In this document: piece after piece, positions 10,938 to 20,373 of the stretch
Layout of the letters: each line of letters begins with the position of its first letter
How positions within the stretch are numbered: position 1 is the first letter of the stretch
NCBI GenBank assembly: GCA_015680685.1
Contig: MNCI01037949.1
Span: 1 to 24,290 of the forward strand
From: Gnetum montanum
Lineage: Eukaryota; Streptophyta; Gnetopsida; Gnetales; Gnetaceae
Direction: 5' to 3'
Length of the DNA stretch: 24,290 nt
Made by a program: the position numbers and the translations under genes
The notes under the pieces: generated by a model
What the model was told of the DNA's origin: nothing
What the model saw: the letters and a program-made list of their open reading frames with translations, nothing else
Database searches by the model: none

Positions 10938-11585
10938 TCCCATCACAAATGTCTAAATGATTTTCAAGGTTTATAGGGACATCCTTCTTAATAATAATAC
11001 AAGTTACTATACACCTTCCAGTGGAAAAACTGCATAAATTATACGAACTTGCCGAATAGGTTGAAACAATCACTCAAATCTCTTCATAGCTCATAGAGCC
11101 TCAAGGAAGGGAAAAAAGAAATATTCCCAAAACCTAGGGCTTGCATACATAGGATTCTTAAAAATAACAAATATATGCATTGAGCCATTAAGTCAGCATA
11201 AAAAACAAGAAATCCTTAATTGATATATTGCCAATAAGTGTAGATAATGATTGTCAAATGACTAGAAATTTTCAATAATAAGTGTTAAACTGTCATCAAG
11301 CAGCACCAATGGATTAAAAAATGATTGCATAGAGCATTACAAATACCTGGTCAGTTATCATTTAATGTTTTTCAACATAAATCAATGGCCTAAGACTTTC
11401 ACTATAATACAGGTTTGGATTTAAATACAAAATCATTTATAGAAAATTGTGACAATATTTGGTAGCCTACCTAGCTTCCTGCATCGACCCAATGCAGATA
11501 ACACCATTGTCAATGCATGAAACACCTAATATTAAGATAACAGTAAGCATGGGATGATACCTAATATTAAGAATGATTTTCCTAC
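10938..11585. other. no gene recognised; may hold the 3' end of the ASCH-like gene
   Basis: This lies between the RTE tail and the candidate extra exon of the minus-strand gene. If that gene ends nearby, part of this would be its 3' UTR or last exons. I could not find a convincing stop-containing exon or a polyadenylation pattern here. Confidence 0.35.
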
Positions 11586-11669
11586 TGGAGTACCAAAGGT
11601 GGTCATGTAGTGAGTTAGTGCCCTCCCCAGAGCATGGAGAGAAATTCGGAAGCCGAAGCAATTCTCATT
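11586..11669 (-). CDS. candidate further exon of the ASCH-like gene
   Basis: Read on the minus strand, an acceptor (gtgcag) at 11670-11671 is followed by 84 bp, 28 codons from phase 0 to phase 0, then a possible donor (gtagga) at 11584-11585. The reading includes R-I-S-L-H-A-L-G-R-A-L-T-H-Y-M. It is clearly more GC-rich than its surroundings, which fits an exon. Phase 0 agrees with the end of exon 7 at 12282. Against it, the donor is weak, the reading can continue past it, and I cannot match it firmly to the family. It could also be an unrelated old coding fragment. Confidence 0.27.
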
Positions 11670-11930
11670 CTGCACTAAGATCAATTCAGCTATGCACCTA
11701 GAGATAAAGTTGTATGGTGTTATGTTTAACATCTTGTACTTATTCTATGTAACCAATTTCTTCATGAATCAAATCTCAAGGATTACAAACTATAATCTAC
11801 TAACTTTTGAATGCAATTGTCATAAATTTGTAAGTGCTACCTGCATTGAGAACGTTGTTTCTTCAGGTATTGAATTAGTGCTTGAAAGTATGCAAGATAT
11901 AAAAGAGTACACTTTTGATCTACTTGAAAA

Positions 11931-12000
11931 CCCCTTAGTTTTTAAAACAAGTTCTTTTAAACTTGGTGAGGCATAGCTCGATGCTTATCTCACTAAGGGG
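11931..12000. repeat. nested inverted repeats (hairpin)
   Basis: CCCCTTAG (11931-11938) pairs with CTAAGGGG (11993-12000). Overlapping the second arm is an imperfect 36-bp palindrome at 11962-11997, whose ends read CTTGGTGAG and CTCACTAAG. It lies downstream of the last confident exon of the minus-strand gene. It could be a small foldback or MITE remnant, or an RNA hairpin in the gene's intron or 3' region. Confidence 0.55.
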
Positions 12001-12010
12001 AAAAATTCAT

Positions 12011-12112
12011 AAAGCATAGCTAATAAATAAAAATTCAGTTTTAGTTTTAGTTTCATAAAACTTCAAAAAGCATAGTTAATAAATAAAAATTCAGTTTTAG
12101 TTTCAATTTCAT
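12011..12112. repeat. tandem duplication, about 46 bp twice
   Basis: The first copy (12011-12056) and second copy (12067-12112) share AAAGCATAG(C/T)TAATAAATAAAAA, TTCAGTTTTAGTTT and TTTCAT with a few differences. It is AT-rich and noncoding, probably within the last intron or 3' flank of the ASCH-like gene. Confidence 0.75.
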
Positions 12113-12281
12113 ATTTATAGCTTGAATCGAATGTAACCAATAACTAAAAAAATAGCTAGGACAACATATCAGCAGAAAGGGCAATTTTATGAAAAAAGCA
12201 AATGTATATTCCAAGACATGTGATGTTTGACATGTAAAAAATGAAACCAAAAGATTTCAGTTAAAGGAATAATTTACTTAC

Positions 12282-15200
12282 TCTTAACATATCTGACATA
12301 GATATGTAAGGCTGGACAGCTGCTCTTGAAACATGGATGGCTAAAACTCCACCATCTTTTTCTTTTTCCTCAGAATAGAACATCCGATAAACTTGTACTC
12401 CTGAGCTCCTAATTATCAGATATTATCCCTCATTGTTCTAAAGAGAATCTATGATGGGTTTAACATTTGAAGAAATTCAAGATATGCCTTAGCTAACAGA
12501 AAAACACATGCGAAAGAAGGCAAATGTAAAAACATGCACATTTTAATGTACTGCATGTTTAGCTGACAATTTTCATATAGAAATACCATAAACACTTGAA
12601 ACAAGATTAAGACAATCAAGATTAGTAGGGTATTAAAAATTCTTCAAGCCTTTATAGAATACCTTCTTCCAATGTTTTGATACCAGGTAAAACATTCTCA
12701 ATTTTCTCTGATTCAATCATTTCCAAGAAAGAACCATACCATTTTACAGCCTGCAAAATCATGAACATCGAAAAGAAAATTTCTAAACATCCCATAAGTA
12801 CTAAATTGTAAAATATTGCAATAACATAAAATATGTTTTAAATTTATAAATATGCAACAGAAACAAAGATTGGAAATATTAAGAATGATACAATCACTAA
12901 TAGAAAAATGCAGGAAATCATTTCAAACAGCTAGTGTATACAAAGCATAAATCATGTCCAAGCAAAGATTATAAGAATAACAAAATCAAAGCTGTATTGT
13001 CAGATAAAAATTCAAATCAAGAAGAAAATGGATAAAAGTTTACTAAATCACAAAGATGGATCATAAAATGATTTCAGATGCATCCCTGCTTAAAACCTTA
13101 TAAGCTTCACAACACTAAAGAATTGCTGAAAGAATTTGCGACTACGTCTGTTTATTACAAAATGAGATTCATCTGTTAATGATGCTACACCAACATCACA
13201 CAAAAACTACAAAAATAAACTTATGCCTTACCTCAACAAGCAGCAATAAGCACTTGTTGACAAATAAAAAGTCTCCTGCTATTATTCTGTACAAATATTT
13301 AAAAAAAATTGTCACATTTCTTTGCTAAACAACATATGTACAAAGAGCTTATATCGATACTCCTATAATTTAAGAAGAAACATCGAGCAAAAGGATGACT
13401 GAATGAAAACAAAAACCATGCAATTAGCATTTTTAAGAACTGAATCAAAATAGCAAGCACATACACACGGATTTCATTGTGAACTATGTGAGTGAGCTAG
13501 TTAAAATCAGATCCTAGCATCAAAGTTGCTTTCTTTCTTACTTCAGCGTCAAGTTTCCAAACTTCATTCATTAAGCTCAGCAGAATACTGCATAAAAAGG
13601 TTGTTATGAAGCTCAACAATGTGTTGTATGACAACTAACAGTTAAAATTTGTACATTTCATACTCACAAATAAATTAGATGTAAACGGGCAAGGCTCTTG
13701 AAGTCATAACCAAACAAGAGTGAACCACATTGTTTACCCGCAATTCTAGAATAAATGTTACTTCCATTAGGTTGGCTCCCAAGTCCCAGCATGAAGAAGA
13801 AGCTGAAACAGCAAAAGAAAAACATCAATATCACCACAAAAGCAAATTCCAGAAAAAGCTAGTCAATCTCAAAATCCAAAACATCTGCAATTAGCTTCTG
13901 TAATGTGTATCCATAACATGCATCTTGTTGAGGATTGTTGGTGTACAGAGAAAAACAAATAGTCAAATGTCAAAAGCTAGCTCATCCTGTTAAACTCAAG
14001 AATAAGAAATCCACAATGTACTTTCAAAATTCATGGAAGTAAAGCTCTCGCATAATTCTCCAAGAGTTAAAGCTTTCAAGATTCATTGTTATCACCCTCA
14101 AACTCACTGCAAACTCATCTTCATTAATGAAACTTGGACTCTGTCAAGTAGTCATTAGTTTGAGACAACTTTAAACAACAGAAGTTCTAAATTGCAATGC
14201 ATTTTGCAGAAAAACTAGAGACTTGCCAAAAAGTCCAGAAAACTCATTTTCTCTTGTGTAATTCAGACTTGGCAAGTACTCAGCAAACACAACAGGATCA
14301 GAATGAAGATTAGAAAAGCACATGGCTAGCACCCAAATAGTTTCCAAAGACTCAAAACAAGTTGACAGGTCAACATGCCATGCTAGCACAAACATGTAAT
14401 TTTGGGCCATATATCATAGTCAACAAGGAATACCACATCATCCTCCAATATCCTTTTATAATTTTTTATTTTTTTTTGAAACATATATGGCCATCATTTG
14501 GAGGGATGTTATAGTGCTTGTTTCTAAAGTCATGAGACCTAGGTTCGAGCCTAAGCAAAACCACTCAAGAAAAGGTTAGGCTCTAGAATCCTGCCTTGGT
14601 AAGATGTAAGATGAGCATTACACCTCCAAAGAATAATTGCTAATAATCTCTCTGAATTTCTCCTACCTTCACTACCCTTGGGCCATTAAGTTTAAGAAAT
14701 TTTCCAATTGACCGATATGTATGTTTGAACTGCCAAGGTGTGATAACAAATTCAATTTCATTTTTACCGAAATAAATACATTTCCATAAGCAATGTACAA
14801 TGCTACTAACATAGCTCGAAATACCTTTCATGTTGGAAGAGATGTAACCCTTAAGGACTTCGAATGCCTTTTCTTCTTGAAAATATCCCCTCATTAATAT
14901 CAAAAATAAAAAATAAAGAATAAAAGCCTAACTAGTTACCATTTAGGAGATCTACAAATCCAAACATAAGAATGCTATAGCATTAACAACTTTAATTTTA
15001 ATACAAAAGCATAAGCGGCAAAAGAAATATATGCAAATGCAAAAATAGAGAATTCAAACTGTAAAAATGTGACTATAATATTAAATAAGTTAAAATAACT
15101 AAACTGCTTTTACAAAGTTGAAAAAAAAAATCAAGAAGGCAATTTTCAGGTTAACAACAGCCAGAAAACAAAATTTNGGAGGCAAATGGTGAAAAAAAAT

Positions 15201-18200
15201 TCATGTAGCCAACTCTATTTCGTTGGAACAAGGTTAGGGTGGAAATGATGATGATAATATACATGTAGACTAAATTATGCTTTGACATAGCAATGAGGGT
15301 TTCTGTGAGGCCTGTTAAGGCAGATCTAGAAGCACTGCACTACAAACAAAAAAAATATCTGAAATAAANTAGTTTTTCCCATTTTTTTATTTTTTATTTT
15401 TTTTGCTTTCATTTCGGTGACTTTCCTAGAATAATGATGTAAAAAACTTTTTTTAATAGGCACATTATCTGATATTATTTACACATGCCCAAACCATCTA
15501 AGATGTCATTTTTGTAGCTTATCTGAAATAGAAATCATTCCAAGTCTTTCTCTCTATTGGACAATTTATCTCTTCTTGTAATATCAACAACTATCTCAGC
15601 ATTCATATTTCTTGTACACTAATTTGTTGTCCATTACTCTTTTGTACTACCCAACATTCAATATCATATAAAATAACAACTACCCTATAAAATTCACTTT
15701 AGTTTTATAGGGATTCTTTTATTGCATAGAACACCATTAGCATGTCTTAATTTAGACCATCATGCCCTAATCCTATTTCTTATATCTTTATCAATTTCAC
15801 CATCAAATTGAAGCATTGGTCCTAGGTAGCAGAATAGTTTGTCATGAGAGAAATTTTGGTGTTAAATTGTCACTTCTATTTCACCATTGGTTATCTTTTT
15901 ATTGAAATTACATTTCACATATTCTATCTTACTTCTAACAATTTTTAAGCCACTTGAATTTAAAATATGTCTTCTTAAGTTATGTCCATCAACTTCTGTA
16001 AGGCATTTGTTTCTCAAGTTGTAAAACTTGGGTTTAAGCTTGGCTAGAGCCACTTGAAAGAGGTTAGGCTTTTGTTTATCCATCGACACTCCCAGGACCT
16101 CATCTTGGAAGGATAAGCATTGAACCTTCAAGTAATGATCCTTTTTTATATCCACTAATGCAATATATCTACAAATAACATACACCAAAAAGTTTTATCC
16201 TGTATTTTCTTTGTTAATTTATTCATAAAAATAGCAAAAAAGTATGGACTAAGTGCAAACCGTTCCTGTAGACCTACTATGATTAGAAAAATGTGATTCC
16301 ACAAGCTATTCTAATTCTAGTAGTAACTCCTTTATATATGTCTTGAATCACTTTAATATATTTATCAGGAATTTTTTTCCTCCGTAAGGCCTACCAAATA
16401 ATTATCTTTAGGCACTATATCATATGATTTTTCCAACTAGAATAAATTCAAAACATTACTATTTACAATTACTTTAACAAATGCTTAACTGTTCCATTAG
16501 ACTGTTTAATGCATTCTCAGCATAGAATCGTTTTCTTAGTTTGATGAATTAAATCATAACAACCAACAGTTTTAGAATTATAAAGTATACAAATAGAAAA
16601 TAATATAAGAAAAAGAATTGCAATTTCTTGCAAATATGATCAAAACTAAGATTATCACTCATAAAAAGATATTAAAAAACAATGATACTAGATAATTGAA
16701 AAATAAGGGCTTGATATACCTTTTGTATTTACCAAGTGCACACCTTCCCTCTACTATCTTACGTCCATCTACAAAAAAATAAAACTATATCATTCCAAAT
16801 AGATCAATTTAACCCACGATCAGGCATTCAGGATATACTATTCCATAACAAAATGGCAAATTTAATGAATTAACAAAAAGGAATATAATAAGAACATAAA
16901 ACAAATAGCTTGTTTTATTGATCCCACGTATCCACCACTTCTACATGATCTCTAGCCTTTGTTTTTCTGTTATTGGTTTAATTCCTTTTTTAAAAAAACA
17001 GTTGGGTGAAGAAAGTGAGAACTAACAACTTTTAGAAATACAACCAAATGCATTTTAAATCAATGCTCCCAAACAGCCTAACCCCTACTCAGGAATCAAA
17101 GCATGTGAATAACAGAAATGCAAAGTTGCAAACAATTTCAATCAATATATGTTTTCCTAAAGATTTACACTAAATATCAATAATCATCATTATCTTGGTT
17201 TTGCCCTAACAAATATGGGCTCAGCTACATGAGTTCTCTCACAAATCACCTCTATTAAGAGAGAAATTTCCATATCTGCAGTTTTTCCAAATCACCTTTG
17301 ACCATGTTTTGTCATATCAGCAAATTTATTGGTGGAACTGTGATGTGGCAACTGTTTTTTGAGAAGCTCATTACTGCTGAAACTTGAAAGATAAATAAAA
17401 AAAGTTTGATACTAGAGGAGCATGAGAATTTGGGGAACAGTAGCACTGACAGAGCAGGTAATAACCCTAGCAGTAGGGTAAGGTGATAGGTTTAAGACCA
17501 TGGCAACAACAGGCTGATTGGTGTGGGATCACAGAAAGGGAAAGGCTTACAGCATTGAGCCAGTGTGAGTCTGCATGCCTGCTAGTTTTAAGTTAAATAT
17601 TTTGGTTTTGTTTCTAAACAAAATGGTGTTGAGTTCTCAATGTGAAAGGGACATCTAGATGATAAGGGTCCTAGGGGCCGTCTATATTAGGCTGAAGAGC
17701 CCAAATGTCCATACAACCTTATTTTTTTATGAAGCTGCACTTTTCCCATGTACAAAACTATAAAACTGTTGCATCAATTAAATTTTATTGATTTTTTTCT
17801 TAATTATATTTTAATGTATTAATGCAGATTATACATATCAAGTCACATGTAATTGACTAGTTTGTGAAGCATTTCCATTCAACAGAATGGATACCTGCAT
17901 ATTCTTCACTTACAAGTTATAACAGTGTTATTACAAGTTGCAAACAAATGTACACGCTGTTAAAATGGACGCTGTTAAAATGGAAAAATAAAAGGCTGTA
18001 TACATCGTAGGTGAGTGAAGTATGGTTCTTGCACATCAATATGAAATTGTGCCTTCTCCAAAACCTATAAAACAAATGGATAAACTGTTAGAATTTTGTT
18101 CAAACAAAATAAAATTACACCTACATTATAAATGAAATCCATACCATTCCTAACTGTGATCCAAAGTTCAGAATATGCTTTGACCACTTCTCAAAATTTA

Positions 18201-20110
18201 AGTCCAAAGTCTCACAACTTTGATCTTCTTCCATCCCTGGAAGTATTTTATTTTCACTTGCAAATGTGCAGGACAATATTCCATTTAGTTTTCTTGCCAA
18301 CCGTTTATACAAAGGATGAATCCGCACACCGTGTCCAGCAGCTGGAACAGATTTGCCTAATATGTAGTTAAACATGTATACTTTTTATTTGGCAAAAATA
18401 TAATCATCAAAGTTCAGTTATTGAAAAAATGTGGAGAAATTAGAGATGCTACTAACAAAATCAAAAGTGCTTAGGCAAAATCCAGACAAGATAATGGAGT
18501 CTTATATGATTGTAGACACACCATCAGACATAAAGAACAAATTTATAAAACAGCAGGAAGACGTCTAAGATCATATTGATTAGAATATCAAACTGAAGAA
18601 CATCACGAGCAAAACATAACTGTTAAACGTATGTAGGCGAGAGGTGGTTGTTAAGATGGATAATAAAGGAACAATAAATAACAAAATTACAAAGGAATAT
18701 GCAAGAGAAAGTATAGGGATGTTTAGGATAAACGACGGAAAAGAATTTACTTTCACTTAGACCAAGCCAGGCTTCTATTTCAATGAATATACTAATCAAA
18801 CTAAAAGAAAGGAAAATTAGAGAAGAGGTAGAACCAAAGAAGACAGGAGACAGAAAAATGAAATAGTTTTAAAATGCATAACAGAGAGTGCATAACTAAA
18901 TATTTTATCCTTGGTTCAATGCTAAGGGAGAAAGTCCAGTCATAATGGACAGCTTTGAACGTTGAGAAAGTCATTTAAGGACTACAAAACTGGAACACAC
19001 AAGACCCTAAAAAACATCCATAATTAAATCTATTAAGTTATCAATATTTATTTTCCATAAACCTTAGAGGAATGTCACTGTCATCAAACAAACCTTTCTC
19101 TAGAAAAATGGAGCATAGAGAGCCAAAGAAAAATCATGTCATTCACTCATTCTAAAGACATTCCGGGAATGATCAAAAGCCAGGTCGTTTATTGTTTCTC
19201 TTTTAGACACGATAAGGATAGAAGTGTTGCACTGCAATTAAATAAGAGGAGGCAGTCGAGACTTGAGGTGGATTATTTAACATGACGCCTGTCATTAAAT
19301 TGAGGGAATTGACAACTTGAGGACGCGCAAGATCTGACAACAATTACAAAATATGCAAACATGTGTATTATGATCATTTTAAAATAAAAACGACAGGACA
19401 AGCAAGCTGAAACTGTGCCAGAAAAAAATTTACTTAAAATATTATTAAGTTGCAAGTATTTTAAGCATAACGATGATAAGGTAGAAACCAAAAATAAAAC
19501 ACACCAGACACCCAGTTCCAAATAAAGTTTTTTTTCATCCTCACAATTCTTCACTTAGTCAGGAAACTGGATTCGTTGAAGTTGAAAAAGCTCGTTGCAC
19601 TTACCACTGGCCGAAACAATAATAATAATAATAAAGCCTAGTTACATTGAAATTATATTCAGTAAGGCTTAAGGACCCTATCATTGCCAACTTTTGGGTT
19701 TTGAAATTTGATACCATGCTAAAGTCAATTCCAAAAAGCTCAAACTTTAAAGAGCTTTAAGAACAGTGCTCCATAGGAATTTCATAAATAGTTTAAAAAA
19801 GCATTGCAACCCATTTATAATGAACAAGATTCTGGTGTACCATAATTCAGAAAACATTTAGATTTTAGATTTTCTTAATGGATTTTCCATGAATGCATAA
19901 GGGCCTGCTCTCACCGTGGCAGATACAAGCCGTTGGGTTTTCGTCTTGATCCCGGAGAAGTTGGGCACAAAAATCTGACGGCAGAGAGGGCTGAAGCAGG
20001 GCATCCTTCTGTATTATCAAAGATAGAGTGGAATTTAGGAGCTCAGGCAGATACCAAGATACACGAATCTTCGAAGTTGAAGGTGAATCTTTGTCCACTG
20101 GCTCTTCCAT
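12282..20110 (-). CDS. ASCH-domain protein gene, seven exons, 3' end unresolved
   Basis: Exons in transcript order are 20110-19915, 18356-18145, 18064-18004, 16768-16720, 13286-13232, 12750-12663 and 12400-12282: 780 bp, 260 codons, no stop. Every intron is GT-AG and phases agree (1, 0, 1, 2, 0, 1, 0). The ATG at 20110 is preceded directly in frame by TAA TGA, which fixes the start. The N-terminal third (L-L-N-S-T-L, L-Y-K-R-L-A) resembles a helical region. The ASCH-like part runs from about residue 137: D-V-Q-E-P-Y-F, then G-R-K-I-V-E-G-R at about 157-164, A-G-D-F-L-F-V-N-K-C-L, K-W-Y-G-S-F, and E-E-G-V-Q-V-Y-R-M-F-Y with V-L-A-I-H-V. ASCH is a PUA-like beta fold thought to bind RNA; the actual substrate is unknown. 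The family assignment rests on the motif and on resemblance, from memory, to plant ASCH proteins. Exon 7 ends in phase 0 at a GTAAGT donor, so at least one more exon is needed. Confidence 0.82.
13497..13802 (-). pseudogene. unrecognised gene fragment: two in-phase exons nested in intron 4
   Basis: On the minus strand an acceptor (tttcag) precedes exon d, 13802-13668 (135 bp). It reads F-F-F-M-L-G-L-G-S-Q-P-N-G and later C-G-S-L-L-F-G-Y-D-F-K-S-L-A-R-L-H-L. A GTGAGT donor, an 80-bp intron and a GCAG acceptor lead to exon e, 13587-13497. Exon e reads I-L-L-S-L-M-N-E-V-W-K-L-D-A-E, then stops with TAG. The join is in phase (2 plus 1), giving about 75 codons. A strong GTAAGA donor also lies inside exon e just after the last Glu quoted, so the true exon may end there. 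I do not recognise the protein. It may be a captured gene fragment, an eroded older gene, or alternative exons: exon 4 of the ASCH-like gene would join exon d in phase. Confidence 0.55.
13859..14410 (-). pseudogene. further unrecognised coding islands upstream of the nested exons
   Basis: Three stretches read like protein in different frames. Island a, 14410-14171, includes V-F-A-E-Y-L-P-S-L-N-Y. Island b, about 14140-14024, follows a ttgacag acceptor-like site and reads S-P-S-F-I-N-E-D-E-F-A-V-S-L-R. Island c, about 13953-13859, reads Y-T-N-N-P-Q-Q-D-A-C-Y-G-Y-T-L-Q-K-L. They precede exons d and e in the same orientation and may belong to the same lost gene. Unlike exons d and e, I could not join them with consistent splice sites. 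I do not recognise the product. Confidence 0.4.
14489..14640 (+). mobile_element. tRNA-like SINE, copy 1
   Basis: A near-perfect RNA polymerase III B box, GGTTCGAGCCT, lies at 14542-14552. The preceding CTTGTTTCTAAAGTCATGAGAC looks like a tRNA anticodon-arm relic. The body continues with ACCACTCAAGAAAAGGTTAGG and ends near GAGCATTACACCTCC. A second copy with the same order of words lies at about 15988-16142. The A box is degenerate. The overall layout recalls Au-like plant SINEs. Boundaries are approximate. Confidence 0.6.
14640..14903 (-). other. open frame of unknown nature
   Basis: An 87-codon frame on the minus strand within intron 4, with words such as E-E-K-A-F-E-V-L-K-G and G-P-R-V-V-K-V-G-E. 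The composition looks protein-like, but no motif, splice context or neighbour supports a function. It abuts the SINE. It may be another island of the fragment at 13497-14410, or chance. Confidence 0.25.
15181..15260 (+). mobile_element. RTE-like LINE 3' tail, severely 5' truncated
   Basis: ATTCATGTAGCC, then TTTCGTTGGAACAAGG, then a GAT-type microsatellite (15245-15258) match the 3' end of the copy at 8990-10937 (CTCATATAGCTGACC, TTTTGTTGGAAAAAGG, GAT repeats) in the same orientation. Only about 80 bp of the element is present. An N at 15177 sits just outside. Confidence 0.7.
15478..16440 (-). mobile_element. RTE-like LINE fragment, reverse orientation
   Basis: The reverse complement matches the 9850-10710 part of the + copy. 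It reads L-E-K-S-Y-D-I-V-P near 16440, A-L-S-P-Y-F-F-A-I near 16250, C-M-L-F-V-D-I where C-M-L-F-A-D-D-I is expected (about 16170), and L-K-I-V-R-S-K-I-E-Y near 15940. The last landmark before the 3' break is M-V-W-A-C-V near 15490, where G-H-V-Q is usual. One catalytic Asp is missing and stops are frequent. It lacks its own 3' tail, so it is broken at both ends. A SINE interrupts it. The 108-codon frame at 15862-16188 spans RTE and SINE sequence and is not a gene. Confidence 0.8.
15988..16142 (+). mobile_element. tRNA-like SINE, copy 2, inside the reversed RTE fragment
   Basis: Shared words with copy 1, in order, are CCATCA, TTGTTTCT, CTTGGGTTTAAGC (B box GGTTTAAGCTT at 16031-16041), CCACTTGAAAGAGGTTAGG, AAGCATTGAACCTTCAAGTAA. 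It replaces a short stretch between the catalytic box and the L-K-I-V-R-S-K part of the RTE fragment, so it inserted after the RTE copy. No clear target-site duplication was seen. Confidence 0.6.
17180..17240 (-). mobile_element. RTE-like LINE 3' tail, minus strand
   Basis: In intron 3 of the ASCH-like gene. The reverse complement reads CTCATGTAGCTGAGCCC, then TTTGTTAGGGCAAAACC, then an ATGATG-type tail (17180-17195). It corresponds to the tails at 10875-10937 and 15181-15260. It could also be the 3' end of a SINE that borrows the RTE tail. Confidence 0.65.
17440..17570 (+). mobile_element. Au-like SINE candidate
   Basis: A B-box-like GGTTTAAGACC at 17489-17499 is followed by ATGGCAACAACAGGCT, AGAAAGGGAAAGGCTTACAG and ATTGAGCC. 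This order of words resembles, from memory, the middle and tail of the plant Au SINE family. The A box is not clear and no terminal duplication was found. Confidence 0.4.
18357..19914 (-). other. intron 1 of the ASCH-like gene
   Basis: A 1.56-kb intron with donor GTGAGA at 19914 and acceptor ATTAG at 18357. I saw no retroelement protein in it. A 93-codon minus-strand frame at 19273-19554 has no recognisable motif. A short AAT microsatellite lies at about 19618-19634. Confidence 0.7.
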
Positions 20111-20113
20111 TCA

Positions 20114-20218
20114 TTAATCGTACACCCTCTGCTGCACAGCTTTTTGTTTAAAGCATCCAGATGTGCTGCTTGTTTTAAAAATGATGGTTTTAGGGTCTTC
20201 AACAAAATATACAGGCAT
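20114..20218 (-). CDS. upstream ORF (34 codons) in the leader of the ASCH-like gene
   Basis: The ATG at 20218 opens M-P-V-Y-F-V-E-D-P-K and the frame ends at TAA (20116-20114), followed by TGA (20113-20111) and then the main ATG (20110). The uORF is in the same frame as the main ORF and stops two codons before it. If transcription starts about 30 bp below the TATA box, this uORF is in the leader. A further ATG at 20117-range overlaps the main start in another frame (ATGAATGG). Translation of the uORF is not proven. Confidence 0.4.
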   Translation of the reverse strand: MPVYFVEDPKTIIFKTSSTSGCFKQKAVQQRVYD

Positions 20219-20358
20219 AAGTAGGAAGATTATAAACAAGGATTTCCAATGCAAAGCTTTTTTTCAAATCGGAAAGAGCGATTTTTTGCCAATGAGGTAG
20301 CAACGTAACTAAACTCTGATAACTTTGTCTCTCTCTCTCACATGGGCGGAATACCGGT

Positions 20359-20373
20359 TTGACTTTATATATA
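20359..20373 (-). promoter_or_regulatory. TATA box and adjacent W-box core
   Basis: On the minus strand TATATATAAAG (20373-20363) lies about 250 bp upstream of the ATG at 20110, giving a likely leader of about 220 bp. A W-box core, TTGAC on the + strand (20359-20363), touches it. A GA tract (GAGAGAGAGAGA, about 20328-20340) lies near the expected start of transcription. W boxes bind WRKY factors, but one core alone is weak evidence. Confidence 0.5.

Larger units (their letters stand above)
13287..16719 (-). other. intron 4 of the ASCH-like gene, filled with insertions
   Basis: A 3.4-kb intron with donor GTATAT and acceptor ACAG. In window order it holds unrecognised coding islands (13497-14410), a SINE (about 14489-14640), an open frame at 14640-14903, an RTE 3' tail (15181-15260), T-rich low-complexity sequence (about 15378-15410), and a reversed RTE copy (15478-16440) that itself carries a SINE. 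Phase 2 is kept across it (AG|A, Arg). Confidence 0.75.

Noticed and set aside
15862-16188. 108-codon minus-strand frame as a protein gene
   Set aside because: Its ends are RTE sequence and its middle is the inserted SINE copy; the long frame is accidental.
18132-18371. 79-codon + frame
   Set aside because: Antisense of ASCH exon 2, whose splice sites and phase are consistent on the minus strand.
19933-20151. 72-codon + frame
   Set aside because: Antisense of ASCH exon 1.
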